From Arthrobacter sp. ATA002 (GTDB taxonomy: Bacteria; Actinomycetota; Actinomycetes; Actinomycetales; Micrococcaceae), in contig NZ_CP114015.1 in assembly GCF_026898095.1 (NCBI RefSeq), positions 1,612,001-1,676,000 of the forward strand: a DNA stretch of 64,000 nt, in the 5' to 3' direction. Below are positions 20,165 to 28,173 of this stretch, in pieces (within the stretch, counting starts at the first letter, position 1; every line of letters starts with the position of its first letter). Position numbers and translations under genes: made by a program. The notes under the pieces are model-generated. The model made no database searches. It was given only the letters and a program-made list of their open reading frames with translations, and was not told the DNA's origin.

Positions 20165-21328
20165 TTGGCTAAGCGAAAAATTCCTGAACCGGAGAGACTG
20201 AAATTATGGGTTCGGTCCGGTGGCCGTTGTCAGATTTGTCGCCGATACCTCCTGGAAGGTCAGCTCGCGGCGCGGGAGCTGACCTTCGGCCAAGCTGCTC
20301 ACATCGTCGGCCAGCAGGCGAGCGAGAATTCGCCTCGAGGTCTCGACGACGACCTGACTGACGATGAGCGCGACAATGCAGACAACCTAATACTTATCTG
20401 CGACGACGAGCATAGCGAGATCGACAAGATGGGTTCAAGGGACGCCTTCACGGTCTCGTTCCTCCGGGAACTAAAACGAAAGCATGAAGAGCGAGTGTCC
20501 CTCGCGACGAGCTTCGGCGAGTATCAGCGCACCACACCTATTCGAATGATCGGATGGCTTCACGGGAAGCCGGTCGACGTCGGCCGCGATGCGGTAGCGA
20601 GTGCTGTCATGGCCGGTGCCGGCCTTATGCCTAAGTTCGACCTGTCTACGCGCAACATGGTGGAGATAGACCTACGCGGCTTGCCGGGGGAAGATGAGCC
20701 GTCGCCAGCGTACTACGCTGCCGCGTGTTCAGTGATCAACAAAGTCATGACGAACAAAGTGGCCGAGGCCGTCGCGAACGAAGAGATCATCCGGCTGAGC
20801 ATCTTCGCTTTCGCAAGGATTCCGCTCCTGGTCTACCTCGGTTCCCAGCTGGACGACACAATTCCAGTCGACGTTTACCAGAAGCACCGCCGCACTGAAG
20901 ATTGGCAGTGGCCAGACCGAGCTGCGACAGCTTCTTTCACCGTAGCATTAGCGGATCCCGCACCAGCACAGGATGAGGCTGTCCTCGTGGTCAACGTCAG
21001 TGGCTCTATTCAGCATCACGAACTTCCCGACGCAGTTCAAGGTCTTCCACACTGCCAACTCATTGTCGACGAATTGGCTCACCCCGATGTCTTTGCGGGC
21101 CCTAACGCACTTGCTGCATTCAGTGATGCGTGCAGAAATTTACTGGCTCAGCTAGAGGCACGAGGGCACAAGCACGTCCGACTATTGCACGTGTTCGCGG
21201 CCATGCCCTTGTCCGCCGCGGTTGAGTTCGGACGAGTGTTCGCACCCGAAGTTCATCCATCGATTCAACTCTACGACCGGATGCCGGACGGCAAGTATAT
21301 CCAGGCAATTCAGATAGGGACCCGATGA
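20165..21328 (+). CDS. cap5: CBASS effector: HNH endonuclease with C-terminal SAVED domain (Cap5-like)
   Basis: The N-terminal 95 residues form an HNH nuclease with zinc cysteines in CQICRRYLL (C22, C25), the catalytic-type H46 in QAAHIVG, and NLILICDDEHSEID (C79, H83). The rest, about residues 150-387, looks like a SAVED domain that senses cyclic oligonucleotides, with HCQLIVDELAHPDVF, HVRLLHVFAAMPLSAAVEFG and the late IQLYDR. In Cap5 proteins ligand binding triggers indiscriminate DNA cleavage and abortive infection. The start is TTG 20165, eight bases after AAGGGGGA. The stop overlaps the start of the CD-NTase gene in an ATGA. Base composition is clearly less GC-rich than in nrdF, in keeping with transfer. 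The family assignment is by motif reading. Confidence 0.85.
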   Translation: MAKRKIPEPERLKLWVRSGGRCQICRRYLLEGQLAARELTFGQAAHIVGQQASENSPRGLDDDLTDDERDNADNLILICDDEHSEIDKMGSRDAFTVSFLRELKRKHEERVSLATSFGEYQRTTPIRMIGWLHGKPVDVGRDAVASAVMAGAGLMPKFDLSTRNMVEIDLRGLPGEDEPSPAYYAAACSVINKVMTNKVAEAVANEEIIRLSIFAFARIPLLVYLGSQLDDTIPVDVYQKHRRTEDWQWPDRAATASFTVALADPAPAQDEAVLVVNVSGSIQHHELPDAVQGLPHCQLIVDELAHPDVFAGPNALAAFSDACRNLLAQLEARGHKHVRLLHVFAAMPLSAAVEFGRVFAPEVHPSIQLYDRMPDGKYIQAIQIGTR

Positions 21329-22680
21329 AACTCACCCAGTACTTCAGCAAGCTACTGACGGAGTCAGTAAACCTCAACGCAACCCGACTCGGAGACCTCG
21401 ATACGCGGGTGAGCCGCATCACAGAAGCCCTCAAGGCGGCGAGCTCTCTGGATGGTCGCGTGCTCGACACAGTCCCCCAAGGATCCTGGGCCCATGAAAC
21501 CATCATTCGCCCTGCTGCTGAGCTTGAATTCGACGCGGACTTCCTCGTTCAACTGAGCGAAGACGCTGCATGGAATGAAAACCCACGCAGCTACGCAAAT
21601 GCGGTTTGGTCTGCGTTGTCTGATCACAACATCTATGGAGGCATGAGCTCCAAAAAGGACCGCTGCGTCCGAGTGACTTACTCCAACGATTGCCACATCG
21701 ACATCATCACGTATGTGGTCATGTCGAACGGCCGACAAGTCATCGTCAACCGCAATACAAATGAGTTTGAAGACACCAACCCCGTCGGGTTCTCCGAGTG
21801 GATCCAGGAGAAGGATCGCCTCACCAATGGGAACCTGCGCAAGGTCATCCGTCTCCTCAAGTACCTTCGGGATCATCAGGGCGCGTTCAGGTTGAAGTCA
21901 GTTCTATTGACGACCCTGGTAGGCAATATTGTGGACAATTGGCGCGATCACGACGGCGATTACTACAAGGATGTGCCAACCACCCTGCTTCATCTTGTGG
22001 AGGACCTAGACCGCTGGATGCAAGCACAATGGTCGAAACCGCCCCTCGTTGACCCTAGCTGCCCGATGACAAGCTTCGACCACCGCTGGACGGACAGCCA
22101 ATTTGCTGCATTCCGGGACAGAATCCATGACTTGGCCCCGAAGATCCGCAATGCGTTCGACGCGCCAACAGTCGACGAAAGCATTGCCGCTTGGCAGAAG
22201 GTCTTCGGAACTGCATTTCCTGGATCAGTGGCAACCGCAACCACGGCCTCCGCCAGTGGTGCGATCAAGAGCGCAGACGTCCGTCGCGCACCCAAGGAAC
22301 AGTTCATCGAGGAAATGTTCCCCGTCCAGCTGACCGAGACGGTTACCATCACGTGTGACGTATCGCCGCCACACGACCTCAATCGAGTTCAACGTCGCGC
22401 CTTACGCTCAGGGGCAGGACATGTGCCAAAGAGGCGCGACCTTTATTTTGCGGTGGACGGAACTACCGTGAATGGCCCCTTCGTCGTGTACTGGAAAGTC
22501 CGTAACTCAGGCTTCGAAGCGGAGAAGAATCGCTCGCTGCGCGGCGAGATCACGCGAGACGCGGGGCAACGCCGGAAAAAGGAAAGCACGCTCTATGCCG
22601 GTCAACATTATGTCGAATGCTACGTCGTCAAGGACGGGATTTGCGTGGCTCGGTCACGCGAGCCTGTCGTGATCATTTAG
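21325..22680 (+). CDS. CBASS CD-NTase (cGAS/DncV-like nucleotidyltransferase)
   Basis: 451-residue signal synthase expected to make a cyclic oligonucleotide on phage infection. The nucleotidyltransferase core shows QGSWAHETI (G53, S54), the metal-binding pair EFDADFLV (D70, D72) and a third acidic residue in CHIDIITYV (D126). A helical region follows with KVIRLLKYLRDHQGAF and VLLTTLVGNIVDNW. The last 125 residues (ETVTITCDV to RSREPVVII) match the beta-rich AGS-C type domain often attached to SMODS/CD-NTases. The product (cyclic di- or trinucleotide, bases) cannot be read from sequence. No Cap2/Cap3 genes follow, so this is a minimal two-gene CBASS. Translationally coupled to the effector. 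Confidence 0.87.
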   Translation: MKLTQYFSKLLTESVNLNATRLGDLDTRVSRITEALKAASSLDGRVLDTVPQGSWAHETIIRPAAELEFDADFLVQLSEDAAWNENPRSYANAVWSALSDHNIYGGMSSKKDRCVRVTYSNDCHIDIITYVVMSNGRQVIVNRNTNEFEDTNPVGFSEWIQEKDRLTNGNLRKVIRLLKYLRDHQGAFRLKSVLLTTLVGNIVDNWRDHDGDYYKDVPTTLLHLVEDLDRWMQAQWSKPPLVDPSCPMTSFDHRWTDSQFAAFRDRIHDLAPKIRNAFDAPTVDESIAAWQKVFGTAFPGSVATATTASASGAIKSADVRRAPKEQFIEEMFPVQLTETVTITCDVSPPHDLNRVQRRALRSGAGHVPKRRDLYFAVDGTTVNGPFVVYWKVRNSGFEAEKNRSLRGEITRDAGQRRKKESTLYAGQHYVECYVVKDGICVARSREPVVII

Positions 22681-23009
22681 CCAAGTTCCCAAAACGACGC
22701 ATCGACGGCATTGCTCACCCCGTCGGAGTAAGTTTTCCGTGCTTCGACCTCCGGTCGGGCCCATCCATGCGTGGCGGAATCGACCGCTCGGGTGGAACCT
22801 GTTCACGCTACTGCTGGCCGTTTGGTCCTCCAAATGCATTGCATGGCAGCACCGGACCGGACGGCGATCACCGAGCAACAAGAATTCGTCTCATCTTCAA
22901 TTACGATGCATAGTGAATTGCAGCGCGGTGGTGCGAATGGCGCGACAAGTGGAAGGTCGGCCTCAACGAAGAGTTCTGGACAAGGTGATCGGGTTGGATA
23001 GGGTGAATC
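22681..23009. other. 329-bp spacer between CBASS and the nuclease gene
   Basis: Several short frames overlap here on both strands, but none has family-like sequence or a ribosome site. I see no terminator or repeat. The promoter of the downstream nuclease gene may lie here. Confidence 0.4.
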
Positions 23010-24764
23010 ATGCCGGCTGGGCAAATCTGCTCGACTGAAGGGTGCAGCAACGCGGCGGCCTTCACGACAAGGACTAAGCCCACCTGGTGCGACGACTGCC
23101 TGACGACGATGCTGGGCGAGCTGAACATGGACCCGGTGACGACATTTCCCGGGAAGGACAAGCGCTGGCGAACTCGCTGCCGCGCCTGTCGAGGGGAGTG
23201 CGATTACAGACTCGACTATCTGCTGGAACTGCAAACTCGTGACGAGCCCTCCTGCCGAAGGTGCTATTGGATACGCCGGACGCTCATGAGCGACCGGCTC
23301 TCCGGCACGGTGCACCAGGTCACCAAGGAGCAAGTGGCCGTCCATCTCGACGTGCACGATTACGTGGCGGTTGAGGAGCTCTTCGATCTTCCGAGCGGTG
23401 GATGGCCCATCATCACCCGCTGCAAGCACTGCGGTGTCCAGTCGGCCGAACGCATGGGTGACATCGGGTGGAGGAGGTGCGTCTGCAGCCGTAACAGCAA
23501 ACCGAGGGCATCCCTGGTCGGCAGGACCCGCGGTGCGAAAAAGCTGTTCGTCGAGTCACAGAGCGCCGCACTCGACTGGTGGGATCATGATCGCAACGAC
23601 GCCTCCGTCCTCGCCACCATCTCCGAACAGTCCAAAACGCAGTGCCAGTGGAAGTGCGGCACCTGCGGGTACAGCTTCACGTCCTCCGTCGTTTTCATGG
23701 CTGTCAAGCCTGGTTGCCCGCAGTGTTCGAGGAAGGGCAGCGAGGAGTGGGATGCGGAGCGGCAGCGGTTGAAGGTTACCTCAGTCGCTGACGTACCGGA
23801 GCTCCTCGTGGCGTGGAACGACGAGGCCGATCCCCACGACGTCATGGTTTTCAGTCATCAGCCGCCGAAGTTTCGATGCAAAAACGGTCACCAGCCCAGG
23901 CTGACGCCGATCGCGTTCCACCGCTCGGGATGCCAATTCTGTCGCCGAACTGAGGAGTCTGTGCCCGAGCGCGCCACCCTCGCCGAGGCTTCGCCGGAAG
24001 TTGCCAGCCAGTGGCATCCGACGCTGAATGGCAGGTGGACGCCTGAGAAGCTCGGTCCAGGGTCGAAGCGGATGGCCCACTGGCTTGCCGACTGCTGCGG
24101 CTACGAATGGGCGGAACCCGTCGGGAGCAGAAACAAGTATAAGCGTCAACGCTGCCCACAGTGCCGAACCATTCTCGACTCGCTCGGCTACGTCGACCCT
24201 GGCCTCGCCGCCGAATGGGCTCCAGATAACCCCGTGACGCCATGGCATGTCCGCCCCTACGGCCAGACGAACTTCGTGCCCCGCTGGATCTGCTCGGTCA
24301 ACCCGTCGCACCGATGGGAAGCTTCAGTGATTGCCCGTTCCAGCGGTGCCGACTGCCCTGAGTGCAAGCAGATAGGCAAGTCCCGCGTTGAACTCCAACA
24401 CCTCGAAGCGGCCAAAAAGCTTTTCGCCGTAGTCAAGTCCGGAGCCCTTGTCCGCAGTGATGCGTTCCGCACGCGCAAGCGGTGGTCAGTGGACATCCTT
24501 GTCGAGCACGAGGGCACACTGGTCGCCATCGAGTACGACGGCGCCTACTGGCACCGGCCCGCCGCCAAGATCGACGTCGACCGGCGAAAGAGCTTGGATC
24601 TGATCGCCGCCGGCTACCGGGTACTGCGGCTCCGGGAGGACGACCTCCCATCGCTGGGGATCGAGTCACAGGACTACCTCGAACTGCAGGTCTACTCAGC
24701 AGCTCCTCGACCCGGTGACACAATCACACGCATCGCGCATTGGTTGACACCAGAGCCGCGATGA
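23010..24764 (+). CDS. Multi-zinc-ribbon protein with C-terminal Vsr/PD-(D/E)XK-like nuclease domain
   Basis: A 584-residue protein built of repeated treble-clef or zinc-ribbon units: many CxxC pairs (CKHCG, CGTCG, CPQC, CQFC, CPQC, CPEC). Repeated Trp signatures such as ASQWHPTLNGRWTP and AAEWAPDNPVTPW are typical of the DUF4379 zinc-ribbon family (PF14311 as I recall it). Residues about 460-584 form a nuclease-like domain: D495 in WSVDILV, then E508-Y509-D510 in AIEYDGAYWH, as in Vsr/DUF559-type endonucleases, followed by DLIAAGYRVLRLREDDLP. DNA binding plus cleavage is inferred. The position directly after CBASS suggests a defence role, but I know of no proven system with this protein. ATG 23010 has only a weak site (ATAGGGTGA). 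Confidence 0.75.
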   Translation: MPAGQICSTEGCSNAAAFTTRTKPTWCDDCLTTMLGELNMDPVTTFPGKDKRWRTRCRACRGECDYRLDYLLELQTRDEPSCRRCYWIRRTLMSDRLSGTVHQVTKEQVAVHLDVHDYVAVEELFDLPSGGWPIITRCKHCGVQSAERMGDIGWRRCVCSRNSKPRASLVGRTRGAKKLFVESQSAALDWWDHDRNDASVLATISEQSKTQCQWKCGTCGYSFTSSVVFMAVKPGCPQCSRKGSEEWDAERQRLKVTSVADVPELLVAWNDEADPHDVMVFSHQPPKFRCKNGHQPRLTPIAFHRSGCQFCRRTEESVPERATLAEASPEVASQWHPTLNGRWTPEKLGPGSKRMAHWLADCCGYEWAEPVGSRNKYKRQRCPQCRTILDSLGYVDPGLAAEWAPDNPVTPWHVRPYGQTNFVPRWICSVNPSHRWEASVIARSSGADCPECKQIGKSRVELQHLEAAKKLFAVVKSGALVRSDAFRTRKRWSVDILVEHEGTLVAIEYDGAYWHRPAAKIDVDRRKSLDLIAAGYRVLRLREDDLPSLGIESQDYLELQVYSAAPRPGDTITRIAHWLTPEPR

Positions 24765-25097
24765 CACGATTCCTTGTGCTCCGGATGGCGGCTAACAGGT
24801 GATACTTCGCTGGAGTGGTTATGGGCGGTGCTACCGATCTCCGTTGATTACAGTGAGCCCGCTCTCGAGGATTTTGAGTTCTTACAGCCGAGGGATCTCG
24901 ACTACATGTGATCAGGCAATCGCGGAAATTTCATTTGCGCAGATTGTCAGAGCGGGATTACTTCAGGCGCGTGAGCCGATCCATGAGCAAGTCCTGAGAC
25001 CATTCACGGGTGGCTTAGTGCCGGGTAGGCAGGATCTACTTCTACCGTCGCCTGCCTGGCGGGCCTCCAAGGAGCCTCGCCGATGCTCAGCAAGGAA
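24765..25097. other. 333-bp region between convergent genes, no confident gene
   Basis: A 108-residue frame (24799-25125 +) crosses the 3' end of the ASCH gene and lacks recognisable features. Another short open stretch (about 24777-24911) reads SLEWLWAVLPISVDYSEPAL but has no start. Either could be a gene remnant; neither is supported. Confidence 0.4.
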
Positions 25098-25553
25098 TCA
25101 GAGGGTTTCTAGAAGGCCTTGGTAGACCTTTTGGGAGAGGTACCGCCAGCTCTGCGGGGGTTCCAAGGCATGGTCACTGCGCAGTTCGTGCAGCGTCAGG
25201 TGCCTCCGGCTGGGAGTGACGTCTTCGAGATGCAGGGCGTATGCAGTCGTGGCACCGTCGAAGTAGGTCTTGAATTCCTCGTGGGTCAGACCTAGCAGGA
25301 GGCCATGCCTTGCCCAGATTACTTCCGGAGTGCCGGAAGTAACGCCTCCGACCCGTGCGTATGCGGTGATCGCCCGGTCTTCGCCTGAGGAGTACATCAC
25401 CAGGAGTCTTCCTACGGGCGAGCGGGGGATTTTCTTTCGCAACTCGAAGGTTTTGGTGCCGGCAAGGATGGAGCGCACGAATCGCGTTCGGATTGATATG
25501 AGGACTGCGTCGGAGTGCTCAACCATCTGCTGGGTCAACTGCTGCGTCGTCAA
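25098..25553 (-). CDS. Stand-alone ASCH (PUA-like) domain protein
   Basis: About 151 residues from TTG 25553 (142 from ATG 25526). The classic ASCH start is visible: AVLISIRTRFVRSILAGTKTFELRKK, where the GxKxxExR motif lies in the putative RNA or nucleotide-binding groove. VGRLLVMYSSGED and PQSWRYLSQK follow. ASCH domains bind RNA or act as small hydrolases; the ligand here is unknown. The open frame extends upstream to 25712, but that extension is made of restored-gene and IS21 sequence and is not real. Before the IS21 insertion, its TTG overlapped the stop (TGA 25552-25550) of the GNAT-PIN-ASCH gene, so the two formed an operon. Its transcription is now likely altered by the IS. Confidence 0.75.
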   Translation of the reverse strand: MTTQQLTQQMVEHSDAVLISIRTRFVRSILAGTKTFELRKKIPRSPVGRLLVMYSSGEDRAITAYARVGGVTSGTPEVIWARHGLLLGLTHEEFKTYFDGATTAYALHLEDVTPSRRHLTLHELRSDHALEPPQSWRYLSQKVYQGLLETL

Positions 25554-25663
25554 TGGTTCATGCCTCTGCTGTAGATCTCCTGGTAGGCAGCGTCTGGAAT
25601 CCTGCGGGTTGTGCGCATCCTGTTCAGCGACTTGCCGTGTCCATTCACGATAGCCTCCGCATC

Positions 25664-25699
25664 TGTTAGCGGCCATGGAAAACTGCCCATAGGCGGCCA
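25664..25699 (+). repeat. Left terminal inverted repeat of the IS21 element
   Basis: Starts TGTTAGCGGCCA and ends CCCATAGGCGGCCA; pairs with 28272-28307. Further related GGCC/ACTGCCCA units follow up to about 25756. Confidence 0.85.
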
Positions 25700-25855
25700 C
25701 GGAACTGCCCACTGACGGCCATCAAAACTGCCCGCCGGTGGCCATGAGATCTGCCCACTTCCTTACTGAACCCGACCGCTTAAGCGGCGGGAGCCTCTCC
25801 CGGGGTTTGATGACGGTGTCTAAGTCGCATCAAAGTCGCCCGGGAAGAGGCCCTA

Positions 25856-27397
25856 ATGAAGTCTGACGGAGAAATCATGGAAATACTCGCTGCGTATGAT
25901 CTGACCCGATCGTTGCGCGCCGCTGCGGAACTCACCGGCTGCTCGCACCACACCGTTGCCAGACACGTCGCTGCCCGCGACGCCGGTCAGCCGATCGCCG
26001 AACCCGTCTACCGGGGCCGGGTCACCGATGCGTTCCTGCCCAAGATCGAAGAATGGATCGAGGCCTCCAAGGGCAAAATCCGCGCCGACAAAGCCCACGA
26101 GAAACTCCTTGCCCTCGGCTACGAGGGTTCGGAGCGCTCGACCCGCCGGGCCGTCGCCCAGATCCGCGCTGCCTGGCGTCTTGGCCATGTCCGGGTGCAC
26201 CGGCCCTGGATCACGGAACCGGGCATGTGGCTTCAGTACGATTTCGGCGACGGCCCCGTGATCGAGGGGAAGAAGACCGTTTTGTTCGTGGCGTGGCTGG
26301 CATGGTCCCGCTTCAGGATCGTCATCGCGTTGCGGGACCGCACGGCGCCGAGCGTGTTCGCCGCATTGGACCGCAGCTTCCGTGTCATAGGCGGCGCCCC
26401 GACGTATGTATTGACCGATAACGAGAAGACCGTGACGGTCTCCCATCTTGCCGGGGTCCCGGTGCGTAACCAGCAGACCGTCGACTTCGCCCGCCACTAC
26501 GCGGTGACGGTACTGACCTGCCAGCCGGCGGACCCAGCATCCAAGGGCGGCGTGGAGTCCTCGGTGAAACTCGCCAAAGCAGACATCGTGCCCAAGGACA
26601 CCAACCTGCGTGCCGAATACGCTTCTTTCGCCGAGATCGAAGCAGCCTGCCAGGCGTTCACGGACGAGGTCAACAACCGTGAGCACCGGACCACCCGCCG
26701 CAAACCCGCCACGATGCTGGCCGAGGAGGCACCACGGTTGCACCGGGTCCCGGAGACCGCGCACACCGTCGCGTTCGGGCTCTCCCGCAGCGTCCCGGAG
26801 AACACGCCGATGGTCACCTTCGAAAACGGGCAGTACTCCGTCCCGGCGCATCTGCTCGGCGCGCGGGTGTTCGTCCGGGCCCACGGTGCCGGTGCCGACG
26901 AGCAGGTCATCATCGTCCACCACGCCAGCGGTGGCCCGGTGGAAGTTGCCCGCCACCGCCGCGCCCGCCCCGGCATCCCGGCGATCAACGACGCCCACTT
27001 CCCCGGCCACCGGCCCAGGGTCCCGGGTGAATACACGGCCAAAGCGAGGACCGCCGCGGAAGCGGAGTTCCTGAGCATCGGTGACGGTGCCCGGGCATGG
27101 CTGCTCGAGGCCGCCGCGGCGGGCACGGCCCGGATGAACATGAAGATGGCCGAAGCAGTCGCTCTGGCCAAGATCGCCGGGCAGCCCGAAGTCGATCAGG
27201 CGTTGGGGACCGCGGCCATCCATGGCCGCTTCGCGAACAACGACCTGGCCTCGATCCTGAACGCCGCGGGCACACGCATCATCACCCATGCCGCCGGGGA
27301 AACCCGGTCCCTGACTCAAGGCACCGCCGGGTGGGCAGCGATCGGCCGGCCACCCGTTCCAGCCCGTGCTGATGACGAGCTGGAGGAAAGCGCATGA
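25856..27397 (+). CDS. istA: IS21-family transposase IstA
   Basis: 513-residue DDE transposase. An N-terminal helix-turn-helix lies at about residues 10-60 (YDLTRSLRAAAELTGCSHHTVARHV). The integrase core has YDFGDGP and the acidic residues in LTDNEKTV and KGGVESSVK. A C-terminal beta-barrel region contains FENGQYSVPAHLLGARV. Length is normal for IS21 transposases. It acts with IstB, with which it overlaps in an ATGA. ATG 25856 is in the normal position, about 190 bp inside the left end. Confidence 0.95.
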   Translation: MKSDGEIMEILAAYDLTRSLRAAAELTGCSHHTVARHVAARDAGQPIAEPVYRGRVTDAFLPKIEEWIEASKGKIRADKAHEKLLALGYEGSERSTRRAVAQIRAAWRLGHVRVHRPWITEPGMWLQYDFGDGPVIEGKKTVLFVAWLAWSRFRIVIALRDRTAPSVFAALDRSFRVIGGAPTYVLTDNEKTVTVSHLAGVPVRNQQTVDFARHYAVTVLTCQPADPASKGGVESSVKLAKADIVPKDTNLRAEYASFAEIEAACQAFTDEVNNREHRTTRRKPATMLAEEAPRLHRVPETAHTVAFGLSRSVPENTPMVTFENGQYSVPAHLLGARVFVRAHGAGADEQVIIVHHASGGPVEVARHRRARPGIPAINDAHFPGHRPRVPGEYTAKARTAAEAEFLSIGDGARAWLLEAAAAGTARMNMKMAEAVALAKIAGQPEVDQALGTAAIHGRFANNDLASILNAAGTRIITHAAGETRSLTQGTAGWAAIGRPPVPARADDELEESA

Positions 27398-28173
27398 GCC
27401 CGGTCCCGGTCCCCGCACCGGCGCTGCCGGCGGAGCTGGAAGCGTTGATGCGGCAATTGAAGATGCCTCATGCGCGGGCATTGGCCCCGGAACTGATCGC
27501 AACCGCCCGCGCCCAGCGCTGGGAACCGGCCGAGGTCATCAAAGCGCTCTTCGTTGAGGAAGTCGCCGGCCGGTCCCGGTCCATGCTCGCCACCAGACGC
27601 AAGGCCGCGGGCTTCCCGACCGGGAAGACCTTTGATACCTGGGATCCGGCGGCCTCCTCGATCCCGGCACCGACGCAGCAGGCGCTGCGGACGCTGGAAT
27701 GGATCGGGCGGAAGGAAAACGTCGTGATCTGCGGGCCCTCGGGCACGGGTAAAACGTTCTTCCTCGAAGCCCTCGGGCAGCAGGCCGTCGAGGCCGGCCT
27801 GCGGGTGGCGTGGTTCCGGCTCGAGGATCTCGGGGCTCTTATGCGAGCCCACCGCTCCGATGACAGTGTCACCAAAGTCGTCGCCCGGATCCTGCGAGCA
27901 GACTTGGTGGTGGTCGATGACATCGGGCTGTTGCCGGTGGGCACGGACGCGGCCGAGGGCCTTTACCGCCTCGTTGACGCCGGGTATGAGAAACGCTCCA
28001 TCGCGGTTTCTTCAAACCTGCATCCGGCAGGCTTCGACGAGCTCATGCCCAAGACCCTGGCCACCGCCACCGTCGACCGGCTGCTGCACCACGCGCATCT
28101 CTGTCAGACCTCAGGGGAATCGATCCGCCTCAGCCAAGCCTTGGCCGGGAAGGGAGTTACCCCGATGAGCTAA
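27394..28173 (+). CDS. istB: IS21-family helper ATPase IstB
   Basis: 259-residue AAA+ ATPase related to DnaC that assists IstA in target capture. Walker A is GPSGTGKTFF and Walker B is LVVVDDIGLLPV; sensor and arginine-finger regions follow (IAVSSNLHPAGFDELMPKTLATATVDRLLHHAHLCQTSGES). Full length. It begins in an ATGA overlap with istA, the usual translational coupling of the family. Confidence 0.96.
   Translation: MSPVPVPAPALPAELEALMRQLKMPHARALAPELIATARAQRWEPAEVIKALFVEEVAGRSRSMLATRRKAAGFPTGKTFDTWDPAASSIPAPTQQALRTLEWIGRKENVVICGPSGTGKTFFLEALGQQAVEAGLRVAWFRLEDLGALMRAHRSDDSVTKVVARILRADLVVVDDIGLLPVGTDAAEGLYRLVDAGYEKRSIAVSSNLHPAGFDELMPKTLATATVDRLLHHAHLCQTSGESIRLSQALAGKGVTPMS

Noticed and set aside
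20165-22680. Type II or III CBASS with Cap2/Cap3 or HORMA/TRIP13 genes
   Set aside because: Neither E1/E2-like, JAB, HORMA nor TRIP13-like sequences occur in the following 10 kb.
24799-25125. 108-residue plus-strand gene between the nuclease and ASCH genes
   Set aside because: No ribosome site, no recognisable sequence, and it overlaps the 3' end of the ASCH gene.
25554-25712. Longer ASCH protein starting at 25712
   Set aside because: Those residues come from the IS21 left end and from the 3' part of the interrupted upstream gene read in another frame.
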